NCBI GenBank assembly: GCA_003427395.1
Contig: BFEA01000165.1
Coordinates: 2,618,611-2,677,613 of the forward strand
Direction of reading: 5' to 3'
Origin: Chara braunii
Lineage: Eukaryota > Streptophyta > Charophyceae > Charales > Characeae
DNA: 59,003 nucleotides
Shown here: piece after piece, positions 19,445 to 31,171 of the stretch
Layout: the number at the start of each line of letters is the position of its first letter
How positions within the stretch are numbered: position 1 is the stretch's first letter
Position numbers and translations under genes: made by a program
Notes under the pieces: generated by a model
Database searches by the model: none
Told to the model about the DNA's origin: nothing
Seen by the model: only the letters and a program-made list of their open reading frames with translations

Positions 19445-20820
19445 ACGATGGTTGTTTTTGGTAGTGAAATGTGGTGGTCGTGCGACATGCGACGACTTAT
19501 TTTTAAATGGTGTACGTTTGATGGCGGTCATTTACGTAAGTCAGGGTGGTCTAGTGGGGGTGCTGCCAGACGTTCATTGGGCCAGGTTTGTGTCTGGGCC
19601 CCCGCATTGCTATTTTGAAGTGTTGGTTTGGTCAGTGGCACATAACGATGCGCATGCTTTATTGTTTTGCAGTGCGACACTAACCACAGCGCGTTGCTGT
19701 ACAAGTTAATTTTCGTGGATAGTATTTTAGAGTCGAGTTTTACTTGCGGTATATTTTTATACTTGGCTTTCTTCAGTGAGCCATAGCGTTTTAGCATCCT
19801 CAATCACTCAAGGTCTCTTATGACTAAGATTTCTCTTCACACTCGTGCGAACCCATGCTCGCTTAATCCTTTTCTTTGAATATTCTTTGCAGGGGCAAAG
19901 AAACGATGTGTTCTCGAGTGAATGGAAAATATCTGACCTAGGAAGTGGATTGCGAATGTTTTTCTTTGTTTTTGATTCAATGGATGTGCACGTATGAAAA
20001 ATAATTATGAGGAAGATAATATATCTGCATGACCTTGATATCCTGAGTGACAATTTTCATCGCTATTCTTACCTGATGGATGTTATGAAAACCATATCAA
20101 ATGTATGATGGAATAAAATACTTGCATGGAAACGAATTGATTGACAGTCAATTAAGTGAAGAGAACCGGTACGAACTTAGCTTTCATCCAAAGGCATCCC
20201 GTTCTATCTCGAATGTCCATCTTCTTTCTAAGTCTCTGTTAGTTTCCTTTTCCTTTTTCGTCCAAGTTGCCTCGGGCAAGGGAGGATGAGAACAACTGAA
20301 ATCTACTAGTGGTGGACACGCTCTCTCTCTAGGAAGCATGTGGGGGGGAGGTTTGTTGCTTTAGGAACCGACCTTGTCATCAACCCATAGTGGACCGTTC
20401 TACGGGGGGTGCATTGCCGATTCGGTGGAGACGGCTTGACTTCTGAGATCCGAGCTTAGTACTTGGACGAGGAAAAGGAGTACCCCAGACCACGTCGTAG
20501 AGGAAGGACGCATGAGCGCTAGAGAAAAATTTTAGTCTTTTCCAAATCTCGTGCAGACGGGAGCTGACTTGACAACCTTTTAGAGTGACCATCTTATGAA
20601 CCACCGAGTGAAAGGCTGGTGACATAAAAAACTCCAACTTGAAAAGGGAACTAATCATCAACGTGGATGAGTGTAGGCGCTGCTGTCGTGCAGAGGTTCG
20701 AGCAAAATGAAGCGCGAAACCGAACTAAATGATGAAGTACACCTTTGAGTTTAATCATCATACATTGATTATTCGTCATCCCACATCATGCAATAGTGTT
20801 CTGGAATTGCACGAAAATGA
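19445..20820. other. no recognised gene
   Basis: A minus-strand frame at 20380-20661 (93 codons, including RLHEIWKRLKFF and ASFLYDVVWGTPFPRP) looks protein-like but matches no family I can name. The rest is unrecognised. Confidence 0.3.
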
Positions 20821-20824
20821 GCAT

Positions 20825-21822
20825 TGTGGAGCGCATCGGCTCTTGCCTTTTTTGCAAAAGGCGAAAACCCTCCCGACCACGTCGTGCAGGATAAATAAAA
20901 CAAAAACAAAAGACAACTTTGGGACGACGTAAAGAAACCCCGTGAACCACCGAGGCGGGCGAGGTCACGTCGTCCCTTCGTCACTCTAACCGGGTGGCAC
21001 TTCGCTAACCGTACTTCCCGCGGTCCCCTATGACATGATAGGTTCTCGCAGCGCACAACTTACCTTCCTTAACGGGCTTTCACCACCCCTAGGGGCGTAT
21101 CCCTACCGAGCTACTGACCCACATGCGAAAGTTTTTAGGTGCAATCACAAAGGTAGATCAACCGAGGGTGTTTGCTGGATTCGTTGCAGTATAGGAAACG
21201 CTTGGTTAAACGTCAGGCGGATCCGGGCGTCGTCCGTTCCTTAGGGCGCTGATATCCTAAGTACGAAGCGTACACCGCTCGATTAGGACGGTCTCAACCA
21301 AGTGTGAAACAAAAAATTTAATCCTAGTTCCTTTCCTGTAACTGACTGTCCCGTCCACAACTTTGACGGACTTCCAATTGGGTGGGCCACAACACCGGCT
21401 TCAAAACCCTCGGCACGGGGTAAAATCTTGATGACTCATTAATAATAATAAAAAAGTAGACTAGGTGCCTTATTTTCCTCCTCGCGGTGCATCGTACTTG
21501 GCGCTACTACTTCTTTTATCCCATCTTGGTCCCGTCGTGTGTTATTATTTTAGGCAGGATAGGTCAAACTTTAACATTCCCATATACGTATGCCTTTGTG
21601 GTCCTGCTAGCAACCGCCGACTATCGCCATTCCTCTCGGACGTCACAAGTGTCCAGATTAAAGTTAAGAAAAAAATTAGTCTCTCGGTCATAAATTAATC
21701 TGAATAAACTTTTGGCAACTGTTAGTCTCATAAACTCCTTCAATTCAAGGAAATAGTCGGACAAAGTCCGACATTAAGAAACGTGAGCAGATACCCTTGT
21801 AAGGGTTTATGCTCCGACAACA
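20825..21822 (-). mobile_element. LTR copy 1 of a non-coding LTR retroelement
   Basis: About 998 bp, homologous along its length to copies at 23728-24754, 26856-27785 and 28077-29068. In plus orientation it opens with TGTGGAGCGCATCGGCTC (TGTCGAGCGCATC in copy 4) and closes with TCCGACAACA, so the LTR has canonical TG...CA ends. Shared interior landmarks include GAGGCGGGCG, GAGCTACTGACCCACATGCG and CTAAGTACGAAGCGTAC. The element lies on the minus strand because the primer-binding sites read that way. Confidence 0.8.
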
Positions 21823-23707
21823 TTCCTGGATCCCATTGGACGACGTACCCGTCGTCTACCATAAAAAAAAATAATGATTCTTATAAACTTTTTATGCGAA
21901 AGCAGCAACCACAATACAACAATTCTCACAATCGTCCGGAATTTAGCCGAAACTTCTCCACAAACATACAACAATTTACCAATCAGACTGGAATTAGCCT
22001 TCAAAAGCCTTAAATAATTACAACTCATAAGAGGATGGAATGATACCAGATTTTGCCTCTAACAAGCCTTATCAAAACTTGGACCTAGGTCTTACCCTGA
22101 AAGCCTTCAATTCATAGGAGAATTTTAAGATGATCCCAGCATCATCCCACCGACGGCCACTCAAAAAAACATTTAGTATCTCATAATTGTATCGGAAACC
22201 CTCCGACTAGTTCCGAAACGAAATTCCTTTGGTTGATATCCATTTATCCAAAAAAGTTAGGATTAACCTCATGACCGACCTTTCAAAAACATTCAACGTC
22301 CTTGAATAGTTCAGACAAAGTCCGAATTAACCATTCATGAGAGAAATAATTAGTCAAAATTTCCCTGTCCAAGTTATGATCTCATTCTATTCCAGATAAG
22401 TTATCATGTCCGTTACTTTTGAACCCCTTGTGAAATGCGTCGAGGAGTGGTGTAATCCTCTTCAAGGGATAACATCTCTAGATCAAACCTCGTTTCAGAT
22501 TCAAGCCTCTCCACATTCGATCCGATTCTAGTATTTTCGATCTTATTAGTCATCTGCATATAAAGTACAACAATGCCTCCTCACACGATCGGGGTTGACT
22601 AGGCCCCGATCATGGAGGTAAGGTTACCACGCCTGACATGAGGTTAGGTAGTCACTCCTCCCCTCATGACAAACAATAGTCGTCTGCCCTTATAGGTAAT
22701 ATTATAACAAGATCTCAACACTTTCCTCCCTTTCAATGATAGTGTAGCATTCCTCCCTTTCAGTGATAGTGTAGTCTCCCTTCCTTAAACCACACAGCAT
22801 TCGGAAGATAACATATCACTATAGACCAGGAACATAGCTCCGGCATGAGCCTCACAACCACCTACGGAGCTCAATATTTCATCAGAAAAAAATTTATGGT
22901 GACATGATAACATCTTAAAAAAAAAAAAAATGGACAACATTGATACATCTTACAACAAACGCTTTTACATGAATTTTCATAATGATCCAAGCTAAATAAT
23001 TTCAATAATATATCTGATGCACTCATATCATAGAAATGCATCACAAAAATATAAAATTGATAATCTCAAAATAAATTGGAGATCGGGTAAACTTATGAAT
23101 CAAAATGTACATCATTCTAATATGATAATCCAATATATGATTATATAAAATGCAAAACAATATCAAAAGAAAGTCAACTTTTTGGTGACAACATTTCAAA
23201 ATGGTTGCGACTGATAATAATTTGAACAAAAAGTTCGATCTACGAAAATTATAATTGAAATAATACCTCAAAGTTCATGATAAAGTATTTGCTTAAAATA
23301 TTATGAAAGACAATAATTATCAATGCAATAACTCGAAATTTATAAATAATGTCAATGAATATCAAGATAATAACAGAGTACAAGTCAATTAATATCATGA
23401 GTCGTGACATTAATATTGCACATCAAACCGGAACGTTGAAAACAATCAAAATATCATTCGAAATAAAATTAACTCATAAAATTCATAGAGTTATAAAATA
23501 ATGAAAAATCAATTAATGCTGATAAAATAATTAACTTCAATCAATATTGATAAAATAATTAACTTAAATCAATGATGATAAAATAATTAACTTCAATCAA
23601 TGTTGATAAAATAATTGACTTTTAGAAATCGAATTGTGGTTAATTGTTCCATTATAAAATAAATCTCTGAGTGTCGTTCCACTAGGGACAACGGTAGGTA
23701 GTCATTA
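21823..23707 (-). mobile_element. non-coding internal region 1 of the LTR element
   Basis: AT-rich DNA of about 1.9 kb without gag-pol coding sequence, collinear with 24755-26835. Next to the LTR end lies a purine-rich stretch on the minus strand (GGGATCCAGGAA) that fits a polypurine tract. Lack of coding capacity makes this a non-autonomous (LARD/TRIM-like) element that would depend on a related autonomous one. Confidence 0.7.
23520..23624. repeat. 28-bp tandem repeat, 3.7 copies
   Basis: The unit TGATAAAATAATTAACTT plus CAATCAATRT starts at 23520, 23548, 23576 and 23604. The sister internal region near 26.72 kb has a single unit, so the array expanded in this copy or collapsed in the other. 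Confidence 0.9.
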
Positions 23708-23725
23708 TCCCCGACAACGACGCCA
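23708..23725 (-). other. primer-binding site for tRNA-Asp
   Basis: The plus strand reads TCCCCGACAACGACGCCA, which matches 16 of 18 bases at the 3' end of plant tRNA-Asp (TCCCCGGCAACGGCGCCA). On the minus strand this is a primer-binding site complementary to the tRNA, two bases from the LTR end. Confidence 0.8.
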
Positions 23726-23727
23726 CC

Positions 23728-24754
23728 CCTCGAGCACATCGGCTCCTGCCTTTTTCACAAAGAGCGAAAGCCCTCCCAACCATGTAACACAAGAGTAAAC
23801 TTAACAAAACACAAACAAGAGACAACCAAGGGACGACGTATAGTAACCTCGTGAACCTCCGAGGCGGGCGTGGTCGTGTCGTCCCTTCACCGCTCTAGCC
23901 GGGAGTGCCAGTCGTACTTTATACGTTCCCCTACGATAACATAGGTTTCCATGGGGCATAACTTACGTTCCCACGAGACATAACTTACGTTCCCACGGGA
24001 CTGCCACCACCTTCAGGGACGTATCCCTACGGAGCTACTGACCCACATGCGAAAGTTTTTAGATGCAATCGCAAAGGTAGATCAGTCGAGTGTGTTTGCT
24101 AGATTCGCTGTAGTATAGGAAACGTTTGGTTAAACGCAAAGCGAACCCGAACGTCGTCTGCTCCTTAGGGCGTCGATCTCCTAACTACGAAGCGTACATC
24201 CGTCGACTAGGACGGTCTCAACCAAACGTGAAACAAAAATTTTAATTGTAGTCCCTTTCCTGTAATTGGTTGTCCCATCCATAACTTGGACGGACATTCA
24301 ATTAGGTGGGTCACCACACCAGCTTCAAAGCCCTCGGCACCGGGTAAATTCTGACGCCTTATTAATAAGTTAAAAAAAATTGACTAGGTGCATTATTTTC
24401 CTCCGCGGGCTGCATCGTATCTAGTGAACTACTTCTTTTAGCCCATCTCGGCCCTGAATCTTAGTAGTCGCACGTCATTATTTTAGGTAGGATAGGTATA
24501 GTTGTAGCATTCCCATGTATGCATGCCTCTGCGGCCCTGCTAGAAACCGTCGACTACCGACATTCCTCTCGGACGCCACAAGTGTTCGAACTAAAGTTCA
24601 GAAAAAAACTAGCCTCTCAGTCATAGGTTAGTCTGAATAAATATTTGACAACCATTAGTCTCATCAAGTCATTCGATTTAACGAAATAGTCGAACAAAGT
24701 CCGACATTAAAAAACATGAGCAGATACCCTTGTAAGAGTTTCTGCTTCGACAAA
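23728..24754 (-). mobile_element. LTR copy 2
   Basis: About 1.03 kb, shared by the two tandem units. The outer TG is mutated (CCTCGAGCACATCGG) and the far end reads TTCGACAA. It is collinear with LTR copy 1 throughout. Confidence 0.8.
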
Positions 24755-26505
24755 TTCATGACCCCATTGGACGACGTACCTGTCGTCCACCATCAAAATA
24801 AAAGTCATGATTCTTATAAAATTTTCATGCGAAAGCAGCAGTCACAATATAGCAATTCCAACAATAGTCTGGAACTTAACCGAAACTTCTCCACCAATAT
24901 ACAACAATACAACAATCAAACTAGATTTAGCATTTAGAAGACTTAAATCTATACAACTCATAAGGGGATGAAATGATACCAAATTTTGCCTATGGCAAGC
25001 CTTATCAAAACTTGGATCTTGGTCTAACCTTGGAAGCCTTCAATTCGGAGGAACTTTTTAAGATAATCCAAACATCATCCCACTAGTGACCACTAAAAAA
25101 AAAATTTAATATCTCATAATGGTATCGGAAGCCCTCCGACTAGTTCCAGAATGAAATTCATTTGGTTGATATCCATTTATGATTTATCCAAAAAAGTTAA
25201 GATTAATCCCCTGACCGGTCTTTCAAAAATATTAAACCTCCTGGCATAGTTCAGACAGAGTCTGAACTAACCATTCATGAGAGAAATCATTCGTCAAAAG
25301 TTCCCCGTCCAAGTTATGATCTTATTCTATTCCACATAAGTTCAAGTTATCATGTCCGTTACTTTTGAACCCCTTGTGAAATGCGTCGAGGAGTGGTGTA
25401 ATCCTCTTCAAGGGATAACATCGCGACATAAGACCCCATTTCATATTCAAACCTCACCACATTCCCTCCGATTCTAATATTTTCGAACTTATTAGTCCTC
25501 TGCATATAGAGTAAAACAACCTCTCCTTACGTGACCGAGGTTGACTAGGCCCCAATCATAGAGGTAAGGTTACCACGTGTGGCACGAGGTTACGTAGTTA
25601 CTCCTCCCCTCATGACAAACGATAGTCGCCTACCCTTACAGGCAACATTCTAAGAAGATCTCAACAACTTCCTCCCTTTTAGTGATAGTGTAGTCTCTCT
25701 TCCTTAAACCACACAGGATTTGGAAGATAACATCCCACTATAGACCGGGAGCATAGCTTCGGCGTGAGCCTCATTACCGCCTATGGAGCTCATAATTTCA
25801 TCAGAAATATATCGTGACATGATAACATCTTAAAAAAAAAAAAATTCACAACATCGATACATCTTACAACAAACGCTTTCACATGAAATTTCGTAATGAT
25901 CCAAACGAAATAATTTCAATAATAGATCTGATGCACTCATATCATAAAAATGCAAAAAAAAAATATAAATTTGATGATCTTAAAATAAATATGAGTTTGG
26001 ATAAACCGACTGATCAAGATGTACATCATTGCAATACAAATAAATAGCTAAATAAAATGCAAAACAATATCAAAAGAAAGTCAACTTTTGATTGATAACA
26101 TTTCAAAATGGTTGTGACTGATAATAATTCGCACAAGAAATTCGATCTACTAAAATTGTAATCGAAATGATACCTCAAAGTTGAAGATAAAGTATCTCCG
26201 TAAAATATTACGAAAGACAATAATGATCAATGCAATAACTAAAAATTTATAGATAATGTCTATGAATATCAAGATAATAACAGAGTACGAGTCAATTAAT
26301 ATTATGAGTCACAACATTAATAATTCACATCCAACTGAAACTTTTAAAATAACCAAAATATCCTTCGGAATAAAATTAACACCTAGGCTACCATAGTGGC
26401 CCGGGATCACTTGCCCGACCGGGTAAAAAAAAAAAAAAAAAAAAAAAAAATTTAAAATTTTTTTTTTTTTTTAAATTGGGGAAAAAAAAAAATGGGGGTT
26501 GTGAG

Positions 26506-26604
<99 letters not shown>

Positions 26605-26835
26605 CCTTTTTTTCTGGGACCTTACCTGGTCCTTGCACAGGCTGACCACCCGGGACCCGGGCGGCCCGACTGGTTGCCTAGATTAACACATAATTCATCA
26701 AGTTGTGAAATAATGAGAAATTAATCAATGCTGATAAAATAATTAACTTTTAGAAATCAGATTATGATTAATTGTTCCATTACAAAATGAATCCTTGAGT
26801 TTCGTTTCGCTAAGGACAACGATAGGTAGTCGTTA
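24755..26835 (-). mobile_element. non-coding internal region 2 of the LTR element
   Basis: Collinear with internal region 1. It is longer because of a 299-bp hAT-like insertion at 26383-26681. No gag-pol frame is present. Confidence 0.7.
26383..26681. mobile_element. hAT-like MITE with 8-bp target duplication
   Basis: The termini are CTAGGCTACC and, inverted, CTAGGCAACC. ATTAACAC flanks both sides (26375-26382 and 26682-26689). The sister internal region lacks the insert, which confirms it. The core is a long A-run and a T-run of about 96, so its length is uncertain. A related, end-truncated copy lies inverted at 54243-54477. The 8-bp duplication and TAGGC-type ends suggest hAT. Confidence 0.8.
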
Positions 26836-26853
26836 TCCCCGGCAACGGTGCCA
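26836..26853 (-). other. second tRNA-Asp primer-binding site
   Basis: The plus strand TCCCCGGCAACGGTGCCA matches 17 of 18 bases of the tRNA-Asp 3' end and sits directly next to LTR copy 3. Confidence 0.85.
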
Positions 26854-26855
26854 CC

Positions 26856-27785
26856 TCTCGAGCGCATCGGCTCCTGCCTTTTTCGCAAAGGCGAGAACCC
26901 TCCCAACCACGTCACGCAACAGTAAACTCAACAAAACAAAAACAAAAGACAACTTGGGGACGACGTAAAGTAACCTTGTGAACCGCCGAGGCGGGCGTGG
27001 TCGCGTCGTCCCTTAGCCGCTCTAGCCGGGTGCGTCAACCGTACTTCCCACGATGCTCTACGCCATGATAGGTTCCCATGGGGCACAACTCACCTTCCCT
27101 AAGGGGTTGTCACCACCCTTAGGGGCATACCCCTACTGAGTTACTGACCCAAATGTGAAAGTTTTTAGATGCAATCGCAAAGGTTCATCAGTTGAGTGTA
27201 TTTGTTCGATTCACTGCAGTATAGGAAACACTTGGTTAAACGTCAAGCGGACCCGAACGTTATCCGTTCCTTAGGGCGTCGATCTCCTAAGTACGAAGCG
27301 TACGCCGGTCGACTAGGACGGTCGCAACCAAGTGTGAAACGAAAAATTTAATCATAGTCCCTTTCCTGTAACGAGTTGTCTCGTCCACAACTTTCACGAA
27401 CGCCCAATTGGGTGGGTCTCAATACCGACTTCAAAGCCTGTGGCACGAGGTCAAACTCCGACGGCTTATTAATAAATTAAAAACTAGACTAGGTGCCTTA
27501 TTTCCCTCCGGACGCTGGATCGTACCTGGCGTGGCTGCTTCTTTTAACCCATCTCGGCCCTGAATCACATGACTGCTAAGTCGCGCGTTATTCTTTTAGG
27601 TAGGATAGGTCTAGCTTTAACATTCCTGTGTCCGCATATCTTTGTGGTCCTGCTAAAAATTGCCGACTACTTCCATTACTCTCGGATGCCACAAGTGTCC
27701 GGACTAAAATTCAGAAAAAGTTTAGTCTTTCAGTCATAGGTTAATTTTTATAAACTTTTGACAACCGTCAGTCTCATAAAGTCCT
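26856..27785 (-). mobile_element. LTR copy 3, end lost in a rearrangement
   Basis: Begins CTCGAGCGCATCGG and is collinear with the other copies until about 27785. There it jumps into an inverted segment of the same family. Confidence 0.75.
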
Positions 27786-27789
27786 TCGT

Positions 27790-28073
27790 GACCGTTTTTA
27801 ATTGGTGGAAATGCCCGACTTAGTTCTGGACAATTGCGATAATTGTTATGCATTGTGATCGTTGCTCTCACATGAAAGTTTCATAAAAATCCTAACTGAT
27901 TAATGGTGAATGACGGGGATGTCGTTCAATGGGATCCGGGAATGTTGTCGAAGCTGAAACCCTTACAAAGGTATCTGCTCATGTTTTTTAATGTTGGATG
28001 TTGTTCGACTATTTCATCAAATTGAAGGACTTGATGAGACTGTTGGTTGCCAAAACGTTATTCAAACTAACCC
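27790..28073 (+). mobile_element. inverted LTR/internal junction segment
   Basis: The reverse complement matches 21.70-21.96 kb, spanning the LTR end and the start of the internal region (GGGATCCGGGAA next to TGTTGTCGAAGC). It gives the polypurine tract-LTR junction in plus orientation and marks an inversion between copies 3 and 4. Confidence 0.7.
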
Positions 28074-28076
28074 ACA

Positions 28077-29068
28077 TGTCGAGCGCATCTGCTCCTGCCG
28101 TTTTGCAAAATGTGAAAGCCCTCTCGACCACATCACACATGAGTAAACTTAACAAAACAAAAACAAGAGACAACTTGGGGACGATATAAAGTAATCCTGC
28201 GAACCGCCGAGGCGGGCGTGGTCGGGTCGTCCCTTCGCCGCTCTAGCAGGGTGCACCAACCGTACTTCCCATGGTCCCCTACGACATGATAGGCTCCCAC
28301 AGGGCACAACTTACCTTCCCTAAGGGGCTGCCACCACCCTTAAGGGCGTATCCCTACCGAGCTACTGACCCACATGCGAAAGTTTTTAAATCCAATCGTA
28401 GAGGTAGATCAGCTGAGGGGGTTTTCTCGATTCGTTGCAGTATAAGAAACGCTTGGTTAAACATCAAGGGGACCCGAACGCCAACCCGATTTCCTTAGTA
28501 CGAAGTATACGCTGATCAACTAGGATGATCTAAACCAAGTGTGAAACAAAAAATTTAATCGTAGTTTCTTTCTCGTAACTGGTTGTCCCGTCCAAAACTT
28601 GGACGGGTGCCCGATTAGGTGGGTCACCGCACCGGCTTCAAAGCCCTCAGCACGGGGTCAAATCCTGACGGCTTATTAATAAATAAAAAAGTAGACAAGG
28701 TGCATTATTTGTGTCCGCTCACTGCAGTGTATTTGGTGCGACTGCTTCTTTTAGCCCATCTCGACCCTGAATCTTAGCAACCGTGTGTCATTATTTTAGG
28801 TAGGATAGGTCTAACTTTAGCATTCCGACGTCCGCATGTGTCTGCGGCCCTACTAGAAACCGTCGACTACCGCCATTAATGTCGGACGTCACACTCGTCC
28901 GGACCAAAGTTCATAAAATTTTTAGTCTCTTGGTCATAAGTTAGTCAGAATAAACTTTTGGTAAACGTAAGTCTCATCAAGTCCTTTAATGTGACGAAAT
29001 AGTCGGACAACGTTCGACATTAAAAAACATGAGAAGGTACCCTTGTGAGAGTTTTTTTTCCGACAACA
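28077..29068 (-). mobile_element. LTR copy 4 with intact TG...CA ends
   Basis: Runs from TGTCGAGCGCATCTG to TCCGACAACA, about 992 bp. No 5-bp target duplication is visible. It diverges from the other copies exactly after the ACA end, which fixes the LTR boundary. Confidence 0.75.
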
Positions 29069-29469
29069 TAACGATTGTGCTGAGTTTCCTCTAGAATCGT
29101 ACGAGGCGACTCAAGGATCTGACATACGAGTCATGTTTGTATGTTTTAATTAGTACAGTTACAGTGGACCAGAGATCGTAGAATATGTCGACGGACCTAG
29201 CCATACATCAAGTGCTAGGTTGTCCTTTTCAAAATCGTTCGTCGATAGGGGACTTCCGACTTGGAAACAGCGATATAAAAGTCTCTTCGGTCACGTAGGC
29301 TGGGAAGAATAACTTTGGCAGATTATCTCATCAAGTCAAAAATCGATCAGGGTCGACTTCCACGTTGGTTTGGTGTTCTCCCAGACATGGCTCATGTTGA
29401 TCTTGTGCGATTGAGTCTGAGACGTATTAATTTTATATGTGTTATCTTCAGCGAGATGTAAAGGGACCA
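29069..29469. other. no gene recognised
   Basis: Unique-looking sequence between two oppositely oriented LTR copies. Confidence 0.4.
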
Positions 29470-29963
29470 TGATTATTTGTGGGTTTCACACTTGGTTGAA
29501 ATTGTCATAATCGACCGACGTTAGTTCGTACTCGGGAGATCAACGCCTTAGGGAACAGACGACGTTTGGGTCTTGACGGCGTCTTAACCGCGCATGCATA
29601 TACTGCAACGAGCGAGCAAACACCCTCAACTAACCTACCTTTGCAATTGCATCTAAAAGCTTTCGCACGTGGGTCGGTCCTCGGTAGGGATACACCCTTA
29701 AGGGTGGTGACAACCCCTTAGGGAAGGAAAGTTCTGCCCTGCGGAAACCTATCCTGTCGCAGGGGATTGTGAGAAGTATGGTTGGCGCACCCAACTAGAG
29801 CGGGGAAGGGATGATGCGACCACACCCATCTCCTTGGTTCACGAGATTATTTTGCATTGTTTTCAAGTTATCTCTTATTTTGTTTTGTTTTTACTCATGC
29901 GTGACGTGGTCAAGAGGGCTCTCGCCTTTTGCAAAAAAAAAGCGGGAGCCAATGCGCTCGACA
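29470..29963 (+). mobile_element. LTR copy 5, partial and inverted
   Basis: The reverse complement matches the first half of the other LTRs (GTGGGTCGGTCC, GGGTGGTGACAAC, GGAGCCAATGCGCTCGACA). It ends in CA at 29963 and is not followed by a primer-binding site, so it is a 3' LTR or a solo fragment. Confidence 0.7.
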
Positions 29964-30400
29964 CCGACACATCTCCCGCCCAACCTTCCGGCTTGGATCG
30001 CTGCCTGAAGGTTCTCCCTGACATATGCCATGGTCGTAGCTGGTGTGAAGACAACTTTCGCTCGACTCTCCTCATTGCGACAACACTATATATAAAGGAT
30101 AGCGGACCGAACCGTTTTCATAACTCTTTCCACACTTGAACCCCTTCCAGACTGAATGAGTGACCCTACAAGTATATTGGCCTTCCCTGTGTCAGTTCCA
30201 CTCCTTTCTCCCATCGGGATCCCTGCCCCGGTGGCTTCCCACGTCAACTGTTCCCAAGCCCGCCGGTATTGTAAGCACACGAGGAAGAGGTCAAGAATAT
30301 TATTCGAGGCCTCCTGGGCATTCGGCCGCAGGAACTACCAGATGCACCAAGGTCCACAAGAGGCCCGCCTGCCTTTGATCAGGGAGCAACATTAGAGTCC
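29964..30400. other. no gene recognised; TATA-like motif
   Basis: CTATATATAAAGG at about 30088 is a good TATA-box match 130 bp beyond LTR copy 5. No transcript can be inferred from it. Confidence 0.3.
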
Positions 30401-31171
30401 TAAAAGAATCGGATCATGCACTCGGAATACAAGTATTGAGTTGTTTATGGGTACCTACCCCCTTTTTTCCCAGCGCTCCAAGAGTTCTTTTTGTGTATCC
30501 TAAGTCTGGTGTCGGGCCCCATACAGGTCCTTGGTAGTGAGTTGATGAAATGGTCTTGATATCGTAAGAATCCCTTGAAGAGGACACACCCAGTTACTCG
30601 GATCGAACATATCTTGTGCAAGGGTATCAATTTTGAAAGGACATAACCGGATTAGTCGTTGCCCACCCTTGTCCTTGAGAACTGCTACTGAGTAGATTTG
30701 TTGGTCATGTAGGATAGCTTGTTGCGGCACCATTTTCGAAAGTGGTGTGGTTATCACATTAAAGTTGTGCTTTATCCTTTATTCCCTAACCACATTCCTA
30801 TGATCGAGGAGTACTTCCATGGTATGGAACACGGATCTCTGCTGATCCTTCCTAACCATCCACTCTCCCACCGCCTTGCGGCCCTGTTCCAGCATTCACC
30901 GCCTTTCCTTGGGGATTACCTCCTTGATTGTGTGCAGACGATGTGTTTTGGAAACCTTATTACACAATGTATTTTCCAATTTATTATCAAGCTTCCAACA
31001 ACTCGCCTTCGTGTCCCATAAATGTTTAATGAGGTAAATCCGTTTTTGTAGCCTCTGCCGGTTGAATGTTTTAGGTTTGTTCTATCAAGAGAACGGTCTT
31101 CCTTTCTCTATGAGGATAAACTCGATCTCAAATAGTGGATGCAAGAGGATATGATCCATTGTAGTTAGCCA

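Noticed and set aside
23520-23624. CRISPR array
   Set aside because: The 28-bp units are adjacent without unique spacers, and the sequence is eukaryotic.
23708-26853. tRNA-Asp-derived SINE or tRNA gene
   Set aside because: Only the last 18 bases of tRNA-Asp are present, in the orientation and position of a primer-binding site beside LTR ends.
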